Of a stretch of DNA of 64,000 nucleotides, positions 16,516-25,094 are shown in pieces. This DNA comes from Parundibacterium terreum (GTDB taxonomy: Bacteria > Pseudomonadota > Gammaproteobacteria > Burkholderiales > Burkholderiaceae_D). Below the pieces are notes generated by a model. It saw only the letters and a program-made list of their open reading frames with translations, was not told where the DNA came from and did no database searches. Made by a program: the position numbers and the translations under genes. The stretch covers positions 496,001 to 560,000 of the forward strand of contig NZ_BMED01000003.1 in assembly GCF_014636315.1 (NCBI RefSeq), read 5' to 3'. Position 1 is the first letter of the stretch; each line of letters opens with the position of its first letter.

Positions 16516-17397
16516 ATGTCTATCCTGATCAATAAAGACACAAAAGTCATTACCCAAGGTATTACCGGCAAGACCGGCCAATTTCACACACGCATGTGTC
16601 GCGATTACGCTAACGGCAAGAATTGCTTCGTCGCCGGCGTAAACCCGAAAAAAGCGGGTGAAGATTTCGAAGGCATTCCTATTTTCGCTAACGTCAGCGA
16701 AGCCAAGGCTGCTACCGGCGCAACAGTTTCCGTGATCTACGTTCCGCCAGCAGGCGCTGCGGCAGCAATTTGGGAAGCGGTAGAAGCCGACCTGGATCTG
16801 GCCATCTGTATCACTGAAGGCATTCCTGTCCGCGACATGATGATGTTGAAAGACCGCATGGCAAAAGCCGGCAGCAAAACCAAGCTGCTCGGACCTAACT
16901 GCCCAGGCCTGATCACTCCGGACGAAATCAAGATCGGCATCATGCCAGGTCACATCCACCGTAAAGGCCGTATCGGCGTGGTATCCCGCTCCGGTACATT
17001 GACTTATGAAGCAGTGGGTCAATTGACTGCACTGGGTCTGGGTCAATCTTCTGCTGTTGGTATCGGCGGCGATCCTATCAACGGTCTGAAGCATATCGAC
17101 ATCATGAAAGCATTCAATGATGATCCTGATACTGATGCTGTGATCATGATCGGTGAAATCGGCGGCCCGGACGAAGCCAATGCTTCCTACTGGGTACGCG
17201 ACAACATGAAGAAGCCGGTAGTCGGTTTCATCGCTGGTGTGACTGCGCCTCCAGGCAAACGTATGGGCCACGCCGGTGCGCTGATCTCCGGCGGCGCCGA
17301 CACGGCACAAGCCAAGCTGGACATCATGGAAGAATGCGGTATCAAAGCAACCAAGAACCCGTCTGAAATGGCGCGTTTGCTGAAAGCGATGCTGTAA
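16516..17397 (+). CDS. sucD: Succinate-CoA ligase subunit alpha
   Basis: The alpha subunit binds CoA and carries the phosphohistidine. The 293-residue product has the CoA-binding Rossmann segment [12 protein letters not shown] (about 14-25) and the active-site region [21 protein letters not shown], in which the His of MGHAG is phosphorylated. An AAGGA ribosome binding site precedes the ATG. It is the second gene of the sucCD operon. Confidence 0.98.
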   Translation: MSILINKDTKVITQGITGKTGQFHTRMCRDYANGKNCFVAGVNPKKAGEDFEGIPIFANVSEAKAATGATVSVIYVPPAGAAAAIWEAVEADLDLAICITEGIPVRDMMMLKDRMAKAGSKTKLLGPNCPGLITPDEIKIGIMPGHIHRKGRIGVVSRSGTLTYEAVGQLTALGLGQSSAVGIGGDPINGLKHIDIMKAFNDDPDTDAVIMIGEIGGPDEANASYWVRDNMKKPVVGFIAGVTAPPGKRMGHAGALISGGADTAQAKLDIMEECGIKATKNPSEMARLLKAML

Positions 17398-17425
17398 TTT
17401 GCTTTTAGTTGTTGTTTGAAAGAAG

Positions 17426-17452
17426 CAGGGAGCTCAGGCTCCCTGTTTTTTT
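17426..17452 (+). terminator. Rho-independent terminator after sucCD
   Basis: CAGGGAGC (17426-17433), a four-base loop, GCTCCCTG (17438-17445), then a run of seven T. It closes the sucCD transcript. Confidence 0.92.
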
Positions 17453-17614
17453 ATGCTCGCTATTGAATTCGTCCAGTAAAAACTGGTTTGTGCGGTACAG
17501 CGTACAGACCGCGAAGTGCGTTTTGCTTTAAATGGGATAGGCTGAGCATCGCTCATTTTGCCCGGAGTACGCTATCCTTGGTTTTTCAATCATCTTTCAG
17601 GCCGTACACGACGC

Positions 17615-18334
17615 ATGGAGTTTTTGCTTGATCTCAACTGGTGGGCAGTAGGGCAAATTGTCTTGATCGACATCATGCTGGGTGGCGACAACGCCATCGT
17701 CATTGCACTCGCGTGCCGCAACTTGCCGCCGCATCTGCGCTTGCGCGGCATCATCTGGGGCACGATAGGGGCGATTGCACTTCGCATTGCCTTGCTGGCT
17801 TTTGCCGTGACGGTGCTGCAATTGCCCTATGTAAAGCTGATCGGTGGCATGCTGCTGCTCTGGATTGCGTATAAATTGTTGCAGGAAGATGGCACAGGCC
17901 ACGATGAGATAACAGCCTCCGATCGTTTGCTGACAGCCATCAAGACCATCATGATCGCCGACGTGGTGATGAGTATGGACAATGTGGTGGCAGTGGCCAG
18001 TGCGGCCGAGCAGGTGGGGGGTGAAAACCAGTTTGCGTTGGTGATCTTTGGCATCCTCGTCAGCCTCCCTATCGTGGTATGGGGAAGCACCCTGGTATTG
18101 GCACTGATGCAGCGCTTTCCGGTCATTATTGTGATGGGCGCTGCCTTGCTAGGTTACCTGGGAGCCGCGATGGCATGTGCAGATGTGGTTATAGAGCATG
18201 CGCTTGAAGCAAAGTTGAATCATCTGTTTGTAACAATACCCTTGCTTGATGGTAAGCTTAGCGTACCTGGATTATTGGGTGCAATCGCTGTAATAGTTTG
18301 TGCTTTTGCCGTTAAATACAGGAAGACGGCCTAA
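17615..18334 (+). CDS. TerC-family integral membrane protein
   Basis: A 239-residue protein with about seven membrane segments. LIDIMLGGDNAIVIALACRN in the first pair of helices and IMIADVVMSMDNVVAVASAA in the middle carry the paired acidic motifs (GGDN and MSMDN) that define the TerC/YjbE/Alx group; members export manganese or contribute to tellurite resistance. The ATG at 17615 is preferred because it immediately precedes the first helix; the open frame runs further back only through a non-ATG codon. It is followed closely by the PP2C gene. Confidence 0.88.
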   Translation: MEFLLDLNWWAVGQIVLIDIMLGGDNAIVIALACRNLPPHLRLRGIIWGTIGAIALRIALLAFAVTVLQLPYVKLIGGMLLLWIAYKLLQEDGTGHDEITASDRLLTAIKTIMIADVVMSMDNVVAVASAAEQVGGENQFALVIFGILVSLPIVVWGSTLVLALMQRFPVIIVMGAALLGYLGAAMACADVVIEHALEAKLNHLFVTIPLLDGKLSVPGLLGAIAVIVCAFAVKYRKTA

Positions 18335-18357
18335 ATTTTAATTATTTACCCATATTC

Positions 18358-19164
18358 ATGCCTTTTCAGCACGTATTAGAGTTCAGCGGACTGAGCGACA
18401 TAGGACAGGTTAGAACGCACAATGAAGATGCTTTCGAGATCTGCCCCGAGTCGAGCTTTGTCGTGCTCGCGGATGGCATGGGGGGGTATAACGCGGGCGA
18501 AGTGGCCAGCACTATCACGACCGACGTCATTGCCAAGGCGCTCAAGTCCAAGCTTGGTTCGCAATGGAGCAGCTTGTTCCCCACCTCGGCTAATACGCTG
18601 AGGCGCTGGATCCATGATGCCATCCAGGCTGCCAATGACAGTGTCATTGATGCAGCGCAGCTTAATTCTGAATATGCGGGCATGGGAACGACGGTGGTCG
18701 TGGCCCATTTCCATCAGGATGTCTTGCTGGTCGGGCATGTCGGCGATTCGCGTGCTTATCGCTACCGGGCGGATTATCTGACGCAGATTACCCATGACCA
18801 TTCGGTATTGCAGGCACAGATTGATGCTGGCCTGATCAGCGAAGAGCACGCCCAGTTTTCTCCGATCAAGAACCTGATCACCCGCGCGGTCGGAGTCCAG
18901 CATGAGATGGAAATCGATATCATGGAACATGCGCTGGAGCAGGGGGATATCTATCTGCTTTGCTCCGACGGATTGACCGATATGCTCAATCATGATGAAA
19001 TTCATGCCATCATGACGCAGTTTTCCGTAAATCTTGAGGAGTGTTGCCGAGCGCTGATCCACGGTGCGAATGCCCGCGGAGGCCGCGACAATATTTCAGT
19101 CATATTATGCCGCGTCAAGGAACTGCGCCAGCGCTCCTTGATTGACCACATTTTTGCCAGTTAA
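18358..19164 (+). CDS. PP2C-type serine/threonine phosphatase
   Basis: A 268-residue Mn/Mg-dependent protein phosphatase. The metal-binding motifs are in order: GQVRTHNEDAF (17-27), VLADGMGGYNAGEVAS (36-51), GHVGDSRAYRYR (about 126-137), LCSDGLTDML (about 202-211) and GGRDNISVILC near the end. There is no membrane segment. Bacterial PP2C enzymes of this size reverse Hanks-type kinase phosphorylation. It starts 23 bases after the terC-like gene and is followed 35 bases later by the FHA protein, a phosphothreonine reader, which suggests they act on one signalling route; no kinase gene lies in the window. Confidence 0.93.
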   Translation: MPFQHVLEFSGLSDIGQVRTHNEDAFEICPESSFVVLADGMGGYNAGEVASTITTDVIAKALKSKLGSQWSSLFPTSANTLRRWIHDAIQAANDSVIDAAQLNSEYAGMGTTVVVAHFHQDVLLVGHVGDSRAYRYRADYLTQITHDHSVLQAQIDAGLISEEHAQFSPIKNLITRAVGVQHEMEIDIMEHALEQGDIYLLCSDGLTDMLNHDEIHAIMTQFSVNLEECCRALIHGANARGGRDNISVILCRVKELRQRSLIDHIFAS

Positions 19165-19199
19165 GCGTTGATCACCAATAAAACACCCATAAGAGAAAA

Positions 19200-19817
19200 A
19201 TGGTCAAAATCATCGTCACCTATAACGGTCTGATCCAGCAAGAGCTGAGCTTCTTCAAGCCTCGCGTTACGATAGGCCGGCGCGCCAGCAATGATGTCGT
19301 CATCGACCATCTTACCGTAAGCGGCCAGCATGCGGCGGTAGATACTACGTCGCAGGGATCATTCATTCTCGACCTGGGTAGCACCAACGGTACCATGATC
19401 AACGGCCAGCCCATCAAAAAGCATCTGCTGCAAACTGATGACACGGTCGATATCGGCAAATACAAGCTGCGCTTTAAAATAGAGGCGGACGAACCGGCCA
19501 ATCCGGCGCCTGTCATATCCAGGGTCAATGAAAGCTCGGCATCCGCGGCTACGCTACCCATTGCCAAGATTAAAGTGCTGACAGGTACCAACGAGGGGCG
19601 GGAACTGACGCTGAATAAGCCGGTGACGACCTTGGGCAGCCCCGGCGTGCTGGTCGCCGCGATTACGCGGCAGCAGGATGCTTATTACATTGCGCATGTA
19701 GAGGGAACTATTTTCCCCAAGGTGAATGATCTGTCTATCGATACGCAGCCGTTCAAGCTGGAGAATGGCGATGTGATTGATTTTTCGGGGACGCGGATGG
19801 CGTTTCGCTTGGAGTGA
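19200..19817 (+). CDS. FHA-domain protein
   Basis: A 205-residue protein with an N-terminal forkhead-associated domain (about 5-95) that binds phosphothreonine peptides: VTIGRRASNDVVI (24-36), VSGQHAAV and LDLGSTNGTMINGQPI (about 59-74) are the recognition loops. Residues 115-205 form a second beta-rich half with a LTLNKPVTTLGSPG segment that resembles a degenerate FHA fold. It follows the PP2C gene. Its partner proteins are unknown. Confidence 0.92.
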   Translation: MVKIIVTYNGLIQQELSFFKPRVTIGRRASNDVVIDHLTVSGQHAAVDTTSQGSFILDLGSTNGTMINGQPIKKHLLQTDDTVDIGKYKLRFKIEADEPANPAPVISRVNESSASAATLPIAKIKVLTGTNEGRELTLNKPVTTLGSPGVLVAAITRQQDAYYIAHVEGTIFPKVNDLSIDTQPFKLENGDVIDFSGTRMAFRLE

Positions 19818-19929
19818 GTTGATAAGGCGGACTAGGTTCACCTGGCTTAGATGTTTCTATATCCTCAGCATATTTGAATACCAAGAACGCCTGCACTTAC
19901 AAGTACTAGCCCTCCCTAACAGTAAACAA

Positions 19930-20949
19930 TTAATCGCCCGCTCGAACTTGATCCGCCAGGAGCTTTCTAAAGTGCAGGACTTTTTCTTCATCCGCCGCTA
20001 AAAACTTTGGTCTGTCAGCTTCGTAAAAATCGGGATTGATGCGCTTGCATATTTCGTGATCTTCTTTGAATACCTGCCGGTTCATGGCTGCTGACGACTC
20101 AAAAAAATGCTGCAATGCGTTTGCCGCCGCCTCGTTCTTGGCAACGCCCTTGAGCAAACGGCTAAAGAAAAAGGTTCTGTTCTTTTCCGCTGACGGGAAA
20201 AAATTCTGCAGCGAGTAAGAGTAGCCAAAAGTAGATGAAAGCATAGTAAAAGGGAACATATAGATGCTCATATATCCCTCGTACTGTTCATCGATTTTGA
20301 AGAGTTTATTGATCGCTCGTAATTTCTTATTGATACCCGCATTTTCTATTGGCGAATACCAAACCGAAGTCCAAGGATTGATTTCATTTTTTCCGTCCGC
20401 CAGATCCAATTGGCCTAGTGAATTAGGATGGATATACGATACGTGTAAGGGCTCTAAAGCATTTTCAATTGCGATTTTCCAATTACATTCATAGGCATAG
20501 GTATCGATGTCGGAGCGGCCGCTGATATTGAAGGAGATCGACGCGATATGCTCGAATTCCGGACCGAGCTGCTCCTCAAGAGATAGTTTCGGGCTTACTG
20601 AAACAAATAAAAAATCCGCGCACCACTCTGATTTTAAAATATTTAAGCGGGCATTTTTTAATTCAGTCTCTTCGTACTTTTCTCTACAGGGTACATGCAT
20701 GGCGCCGGCTTGATAGGACCAACCGTGATAGGGACAGCTAATGGCGCCCACACCATGAGATTCCACAAAAAACCGCGTTCCCCTATGCGGACACAAGTTA
20801 TCAAAAACAACGATCTCTCCACCATCATTAAATAAAGAGACTTCCTGGTCCAACCAGTTTAATTTGAGATAGTGTCCGGGTTCGGGCAATTCAGTCCTGT
20901 GGCATAGCAAGTGCCAAAACTCATCACGCAATTGCTGGTTGTTCGTCAT
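19930..20949 (-). CDS. Rieske [2Fe-2S] oxygenase, large-subunit type
   Basis: A 339-residue non-haem iron oxygenase. The Rieske cluster ligands are Cys53-x-His55 (CPHRG) and Cys72-x2-His75 (CPYHGW). The mononuclear iron site is N163-A-L-E166-P-L-H169-x4-H174; family members usually have Asp where Glu166 stands, the residue that bridges electron transfer between subunits. It is the last gene of the acyl/acetyl operon and overlaps the NeuD-like gene by four bases (ATGA). The context suggests hydroxylation or dealkylation of a fatty-acyl or sugar intermediate. No reductase gene is nearby, so general cellular electron donors would be needed. Confidence 0.85.
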   Translation of the reverse strand: MTNNQQLRDEFWHLLCHRTELPEPGHYLKLNWLDQEVSLFNDGGEIVVFDNLCPHRGTRFFVESHGVGAISCPYHGWSYQAGAMHVPCREKYEETELKNARLNILKSEWCADFLFVSVSPKLSLEEQLGPEFEHIASISFNISGRSDIDTYAYECNWKIAIENALEPLHVSYIHPNSLGQLDLADGKNEINPWTSVWYSPIENAGINKKLRAINKLFKIDEQYEGYMSIYMFPFTMLSSTFGYSYSLQNFFPSAEKNRTFFFSRLLKGVAKNEAAANALQHFFESSAAMNRQVFKEDHEICKRINPDFYEADRPKFLAADEEKVLHFRKLLADQVRAGD

Positions 20950-21575
20950 AAAGTTTTTGCCGGCGAAGAGTAAACGGTGGCGCCTTCCTTGACGCGTCTT
21001 ACTACAATAGCGCCTGCTCCTATTTTTGAAAATGCGCCTACTTCGACCTTTGGCAGGACCGACGCGTTGGAGCCGATAAAAACTCCGGCGCCTATCTTGA
21101 CGTAGCCCGTAATGTCCACGTGGGAACTAATAGTCGAGCCTTCGCCAACGAAGACGTCATGGCCAATACTGGAGCAGAAATTTATAGTGACGAAATCGGA
21201 AATGCTGCTATCGGCCGATGCCATGGAAAATGGGCAAAGGATTATACCTCTCCCCAATTTCGCGGTGCGCGCGATAACTGCAGTGGGATGTATGAAGCTG
21301 AAAAACTCTGCTCCGCGTAGTTCCAGTTCGTGGGCAATGCGGAGTTTTTCTTTAGGGTCGCCTATTGCGACAATAAAAACATCATCTATGCGAGGCAAGT
21401 AATCGGAAATTTTCCCTAATACAGGGTAAGGATAGCTCTGATTCAATGCCGGAGCGATCGCCAAAGTGTCATCAATAAATCCGGCGATTCGTATCTTGTC
21501 AGACACTATCGATTCCAAATGGCTTGCAATTTCTCTGCCAAATCCGCCCGCGCCTGCAATGACAATATTTTTCAA
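20946..21575 (-). CDS. NeuD/PglD-family sugar O/N-acyltransferase
   Basis: A 209-residue enzyme starting at TTG (21575), chosen because AAGGA lies just upstream and the product then begins KNIVIAGAGGFGREIASHLE, the Rossmann-like PglD_N domain; the longer frame to 21749 lies inside the SDR gene. The C-terminal part is a left-handed beta-helix of hexapeptide repeats with SSIGHDVFVGEGS supplying the catalytic His, and GAGVFIGSNASVLP. Family members transfer an acyl group from acyl-CoA (or acyl-ACP) to an aminosugar nucleotide. Its position after the ACP and ketoacyl synthase genes suggests that the acyl donor is made by the same operon. Confidence 0.85.
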   Translation of the reverse strand: MKNIVIAGAGGFGREIASHLESIVSDKIRIAGFIDDTLAIAPALNQSYPYPVLGKISDYLPRIDDVFIVAIGDPKEKLRIAHELELRGAEFFSFIHPTAVIARTAKLGRGIILCPFSMASADSSISDFVTINFCSSIGHDVFVGEGSTISSHVDITGYVKIGAGVFIGSNASVLPKVEVGAFSKIGAGAIVVRRVKEGATVYSSPAKTL

Positions 21576-21585
21576 TTTTAATTCC

Positions 21586-22347
21586 TTAGCGGGCCAGATA
21601 GCCGCCGTCCACCGACCACGTGGATCCTGTGATCCAACGGCCAGCATCTGAGAAGAGAAATGCAGCAACCTGAGCGATATCGATTGGTTGGCCAAAGCCA
21701 AGCAAGTGTTTGTCTTCGTATGTCTGTATAGACGCGTCAGGAGTTGCACGAATGAGGCGTTGGTGCATTTCTGTTACGACGGCACCGGCAGCGATGCTGT
21801 TGACACGGATGCGCCGCGGAGCAAATTCGACCGACAATGACTTTACCATCCCATCAATCGCAGCCTTGGCAGCAGAATAAATGCTCATCCCGGCTTGCCC
21901 GCTTTGAGCTGCTACGGAGGACATGAAAATCAGGGCTGAATTGTCTTGCATTACTCCTCGCATGGCAGCGCCGCGCGATAGGGCCAAAGCACTTTTGACG
22001 CTGGAGGAAAAAACTTCATCGAATTGCTTGGCCTTGGATAATTTTAGTGGCCGGACAAGTTCAATCCCGGCGGCATGAAAAATGCCAGAGAGCGGCCGGT
22101 CGTCTGCAGTTATCGTTTTCATGAAATCGGAAATATTGTCTTCTCCGGTCAGGTCAAATTGTTCTGCAACATGTCCATCGCCTTCCAGCAATGACAGGGT
22201 TTCATTTAAGCGGATTTGGTCCCTGCCGGTAATAACTAATACTGCACCATGGCTCGCCAATAAAATTGCAGTGGCTCGGCCTATTCCTGATGAGGCTCCG
22301 GTTACCAGGATACGGTGATTCTGGAGAAGCTCGCGGTTAAAAATCAT
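21586..22347 (-). CDS. SDR-family oxidoreductase (FabG-like)
   Basis: A 253-residue short-chain dehydrogenase. The NAD(P)-binding TGASSGIG is at residues 16-23, the catalytic Ser near 143, Tyr157 and Lys161 (YSAAK), and the C-terminal GSTWSVDGGYL is classical. Next to two ketoacyl-ACP synthases and an ACP it most likely reduces the beta-keto group of the nascent acyl chain, though it could act on a sugar. It ends 10 bases before the TTG start of the NeuD-like gene. Confidence 0.88.
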   Translation of the reverse strand: MIFNRELLQNHRILVTGASSGIGRATAILLASHGAVLVITGRDQIRLNETLSLLEGDGHVAEQFDLTGEDNISDFMKTITADDRPLSGIFHAAGIELVRPLKLSKAKQFDEVFSSSVKSALALSRGAAMRGVMQDNSALIFMSSVAAQSGQAGMSIYSAAKAAIDGMVKSLSVEFAPRRIRVNSIAAGAVVTEMHQRLIRATPDASIQTYEDKHLLGFGQPIDIAQVAAFLFSDAGRWITGSTWSVDGGYLAR

Positions 22348-22358
22348 CGCTATAGTCT

Positions 22359-23417
22359 TTATATTTCTATCAGCTTGTTAACTGACATTGAGTTCATATC
22401 CAGCAAGGCGGCAGACCATGAGTAACCTACGCCGAAACCTATCATCGCCACGGGGCCTCCAGTCTTGGCAATTGCCGGCAATTGATCTGCTATCAACAGA
22501 GGAATGGATGCACTGGAAGTATTTCCGAACCGGTTGATATTAATCGGTGCACGCTCAGCCGGAATTTTTGTTTTTTTTATGATGTGCTTCAGCATGAAAT
22601 TGTTGGCCTGGTGAAAAAGGAAGGCATCGACCTGCATGCTGGAATAACCGGAAAAAGAGAGTAAATCATTCACCAGAGGAGGCACGCTCTTCAACGTGAA
22701 ATTAAAAACCTCGCTTCCGTCCATAAACAGGCGAGAAGTGTCAGCGTTGGCGAGGCGCGGATCATTATGCTGATATTTTTTGCATGCACCCTCGGGTATC
22801 ATCAGATGCCGCTCGCCGCCACCGTCTGTACCGAGAATAAAATAGGAATCTTTAGCACTTTCGTCATACTCAAGTGCAGTAGCTGACCCTGCGTCGCCGA
22901 ATAATAAGGCGGTTGCCCGGTCTTCAGGACTAAGCACCTTGCTTATGGTATCCCCAACGAGAAGCAGCACTCTTTTGATGGATAGCCCATCCAGCAATTT
23001 TGCAGCAAGCCACAAGCCGTAAACATAGCCTGAACAGCCAAGATTGACGTCAAATGCTACACATGCCTTGCCTAGCTGCAGACGTCCCTGCAATGCGCAG
23101 GCCGTGGCCGGCAATCTATAATCCGGCGTCTGTGTCACAAAAATTAATGCGTCTACGCTTTCTTTGGACCATGCAAGATCCTCAAGCAAAACCTCAGCAG
23201 AGGACTGGCACAAGTCGGCGGTTGTTTGATCCTCACGGGCTTTTCGGCGTGAGGTGACACCTATCATTTTGGTGATGTCGGCTACCGCTTCCTCGCCCAG
23301 GCTTTCATGGAATGCTTCGTTGAATATTTCCTCTTTGGGCAGCGCGCATACCAAGCCTTTTACAGAAAATTTGTCTAGCTTTATTGAAAGCCCGGATGCA
23401 AATTTTTGCTCAGGCAT
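22359..23417 (-). CDS. 3-oxoacyl-ACP synthase III-like protein (second copy)
   Basis: A 352-residue thiolase-fold condensing enzyme. The Cys of LGCSGYVYGL, the His of LFHQANNFML and the Asn of NRFGNTSSASIP make up the KAS III Cys-His-Asn triad, so it should be active. The ATG at 23417 is preferred to the GTG at 23423 because AAGGGTG is well placed. It lies directly after the ACP gene. Together with the first copy it probably makes a short 3-oxoacyl or branched acyl-ACP for sugar modification. Two KAS III-like genes with a dedicated ACP also occur in the P. aeruginosa a-type flagellin glycosylation island. Confidence 0.9.
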   Translation of the reverse strand: MPEQKFASGLSIKLDKFSVKGLVCALPKEEIFNEAFHESLGEEAVADITKMIGVTSRRKAREDQTTADLCQSSAEVLLEDLAWSKESVDALIFVTQTPDYRLPATACALQGRLQLGKACVAFDVNLGCSGYVYGLWLAAKLLDGLSIKRVLLLVGDTISKVLSPEDRATALLFGDAGSATALEYDESAKDSYFILGTDGGGERHLMIPEGACKKYQHNDPRLANADTSRLFMDGSEVFNFTLKSVPPLVNDLLSFSGYSSMQVDAFLFHQANNFMLKHIIKKTKIPAERAPININRFGNTSSASIPLLIADQLPAIAKTGGPVAMIGFGVGYSWSAALLDMNSMSVNKLIEI

Positions 23418-23419
23418 GA

Positions 23420-23641
23420 TCACCCTTTCTTGCTTTCCACTAAAGCAAGAATATCGGCAATTTTTTCACACTTTGCCAGCGACTGGCCGTCAAGCATGGT
23501 GTTATAAATATCGTCAACGAGCGCCATCGTCGAGACGATTGACAGCGAGTCCCATGCATAGTCGGCCAGGCTCAACTGTGGATTAACTTTATCGACATCA
23601 ACTTCGAGAATTTCTGCCATACCTTCAAAAAATTCATTCAT
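23420..23641 (-). CDS. Dedicated acyl carrier protein
   Basis: A 73-residue acidic four-helix ACP. The phosphopantetheine site is Asp31-Ser32-Leu33 in the sequence YAWDSLS. It is sandwiched between two ketoacyl-ACP synthase genes and ends three bases before the ATG of the second. It is distinct from the housekeeping AcpP (the conserved GADSLD is absent) and presumably carries the acyl intermediate of this operon only. Confidence 0.88.
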   Translation of the reverse strand: MNEFFEGMAEILEVDVDKVNPQLSLADYAWDSLSIVSTMALVDDIYNTMLDGQSLAKCEKIADILALVESKKG

Positions 23642-23678
23642 TACTGGACCTTCATTAAATTGGAAATTCTTGGCAAGT

Positions 23679-24701
23679 TTAGAAAAGTTCGACTATGGTT
23701 CCTCCCCATGAGTAACCAACTCCAAAGCCCAATAGTACGGCGACGTCGCCTGATCTTACCTGGCCCTTTTCTTTTGCTCTTGCTATAGCAATCGGAATTG
23801 TCGAAGAGACGGTATTGCCTACAGTATCCATCTCTATTATAAATTTCTCCGGCGGAATTTTTATTTTTTTTCGTAAGGCTTCCAGCATGAATTGATTGGC
23901 CTGATGGAAGATCACGTGATCGATGTCGTCCATGGTTTTACCGGCTGACTCGAGAAGCTGCCGAAAAACCTTGGGGACAGAGGATAAGGTGAAATTCATG
24001 ACTTCCGGACCATCCATAAACAAATTCATTTTGCTGCGCGTGTTGCCTGAGCCATCCGTATATTCGGCCGCTACCCCCATTTGATGCCGTTCGCGAAACC
24101 CTCCGGACGGCACGATCAGATTTTTTGCGCCAGCTCCATCGGTGCCCAGAACAAATGGCCCCAGCTTTGAATGGGCGCTTTCGACCGAGGAGATCAGTGT
24201 CGCGGCGGCACCATCTCCGAATAAGGTCCTGACACTGCGGTCCTGGGGGTGGATAAGCTTGGAATACGTATCGCTGGTTAGTAACAATACGTTTTTTGCT
24301 ATGCCTGTTTCTATTAGTCCCTTGCACAGCGACAGTCCGTATACATAGCCGGAGCACCCTATATTGATATCCAGTGCTGCACAGGATGTTGGCAGATTCA
24401 AGCGGTCTTGCAGCAGGCAGGCACTGCTGGGCAAGAAGTGGTCAGGGGTCTGGCTGCAAAAAATCAGAAAATCAATACCTGATTTTTCTATATTGTTTGA
24501 GTCAAAAAGTTTGTTTGCTGCAAAATATGCTAAATCCGCAGCGGTCTCACCTTCTCCCGCAATATGCCTTTCGTATATGCCGGTTTTCTCAAATATTTTG
24601 TCTGCCGACCACTCGTGAAATACTTCTGCCAAGGCTTGGTTGGATAAGACGCCGTTTGGCAGATGGTATTCGATCGCCAAAATTTTTGCAGAAGTGGGCA
24701 T
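23679..24701 (-). CDS. 3-oxoacyl-ACP synthase III-like protein (first copy)
   Basis: A 340-residue KAS III-like enzyme and the first gene of the operon. The catalytic triad is intact: Cys in IGCSGYVYGL, His in IFHQANQFML, Asn in DTVGNTVSSTIP. It shares the overall pattern of the copy at 22359, suggesting an old duplication or a pair with different acyl specificity. The operon order in transcription is KAS, ACP, KAS, SDR, acyltransferase, Rieske oxygenase. The promoter should lie in the gap to the right (24,702-25,094). Confidence 0.9.
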   Translation of the reverse strand: MPTSAKILAIEYHLPNGVLSNQALAEVFHEWSADKIFEKTGIYERHIAGEGETAADLAYFAANKLFDSNNIEKSGIDFLIFCSQTPDHFLPSSACLLQDRLNLPTSCAALDINIGCSGYVYGLSLCKGLIETGIAKNVLLLTSDTYSKLIHPQDRSVRTLFGDGAAATLISSVESAHSKLGPFVLGTDGAGAKNLIVPSGGFRERHQMGVAAEYTDGSGNTRSKMNLFMDGPEVMNFTLSSVPKVFRQLLESAGKTMDDIDHVIFHQANQFMLEALRKKIKIPPEKFIIEMDTVGNTVSSTIPIAIARAKEKGQVRSGDVAVLLGFGVGYSWGGTIVELF

Positions 24702-25094
24702 GTTATTTATTTTGCAATATCCGTCAATTGGCTACTATTATTTCCATGATTTCCAGGCTGCGATACTCACCGGCTGGTTCGCGGCTACTCTTTGCCTGTG
24801 CGATCAATTTTTCTTTAGGAGAAATGACCCTAAATTGACCGCGATCAGCGATAGCATTAATGCATCCATCAACAGCGAATCGGCGCATGAAAACTTGTCG
24901 CTCCTCGTAATAGTTGATTGTAAGACAGATAAACCTGATCGGGTGTCAAAAAAGGTGCATGATGCTGGGGATCTTACGAAATACCACTTTTCGGATTTTG
25001 TTTTCATGGACAAGATCGGATGAAAATCAGACAATCCTCTTCTACTTAATTGCCTAGTGGCTATTTTCTTATTACTTCTCATTCGTGCCATGAA
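24702..25094. other. Divergent intergenic region
   Basis: About 390 bases between the leftward acyl operon and the rightward flippase gene, so it should hold both promoters. Open frames cross it on both strands but none resembles a known protein. No strong hairpin was seen. Confidence 0.45.

Noticed and set aside
15442-17310. 622-residue open frame on the minus strand
   Set aside because: It lies exactly opposite sucC and sucD, is rich in His, Cys and Phe as expected from a reversed coding frame, and has no ribosome binding site or domain.
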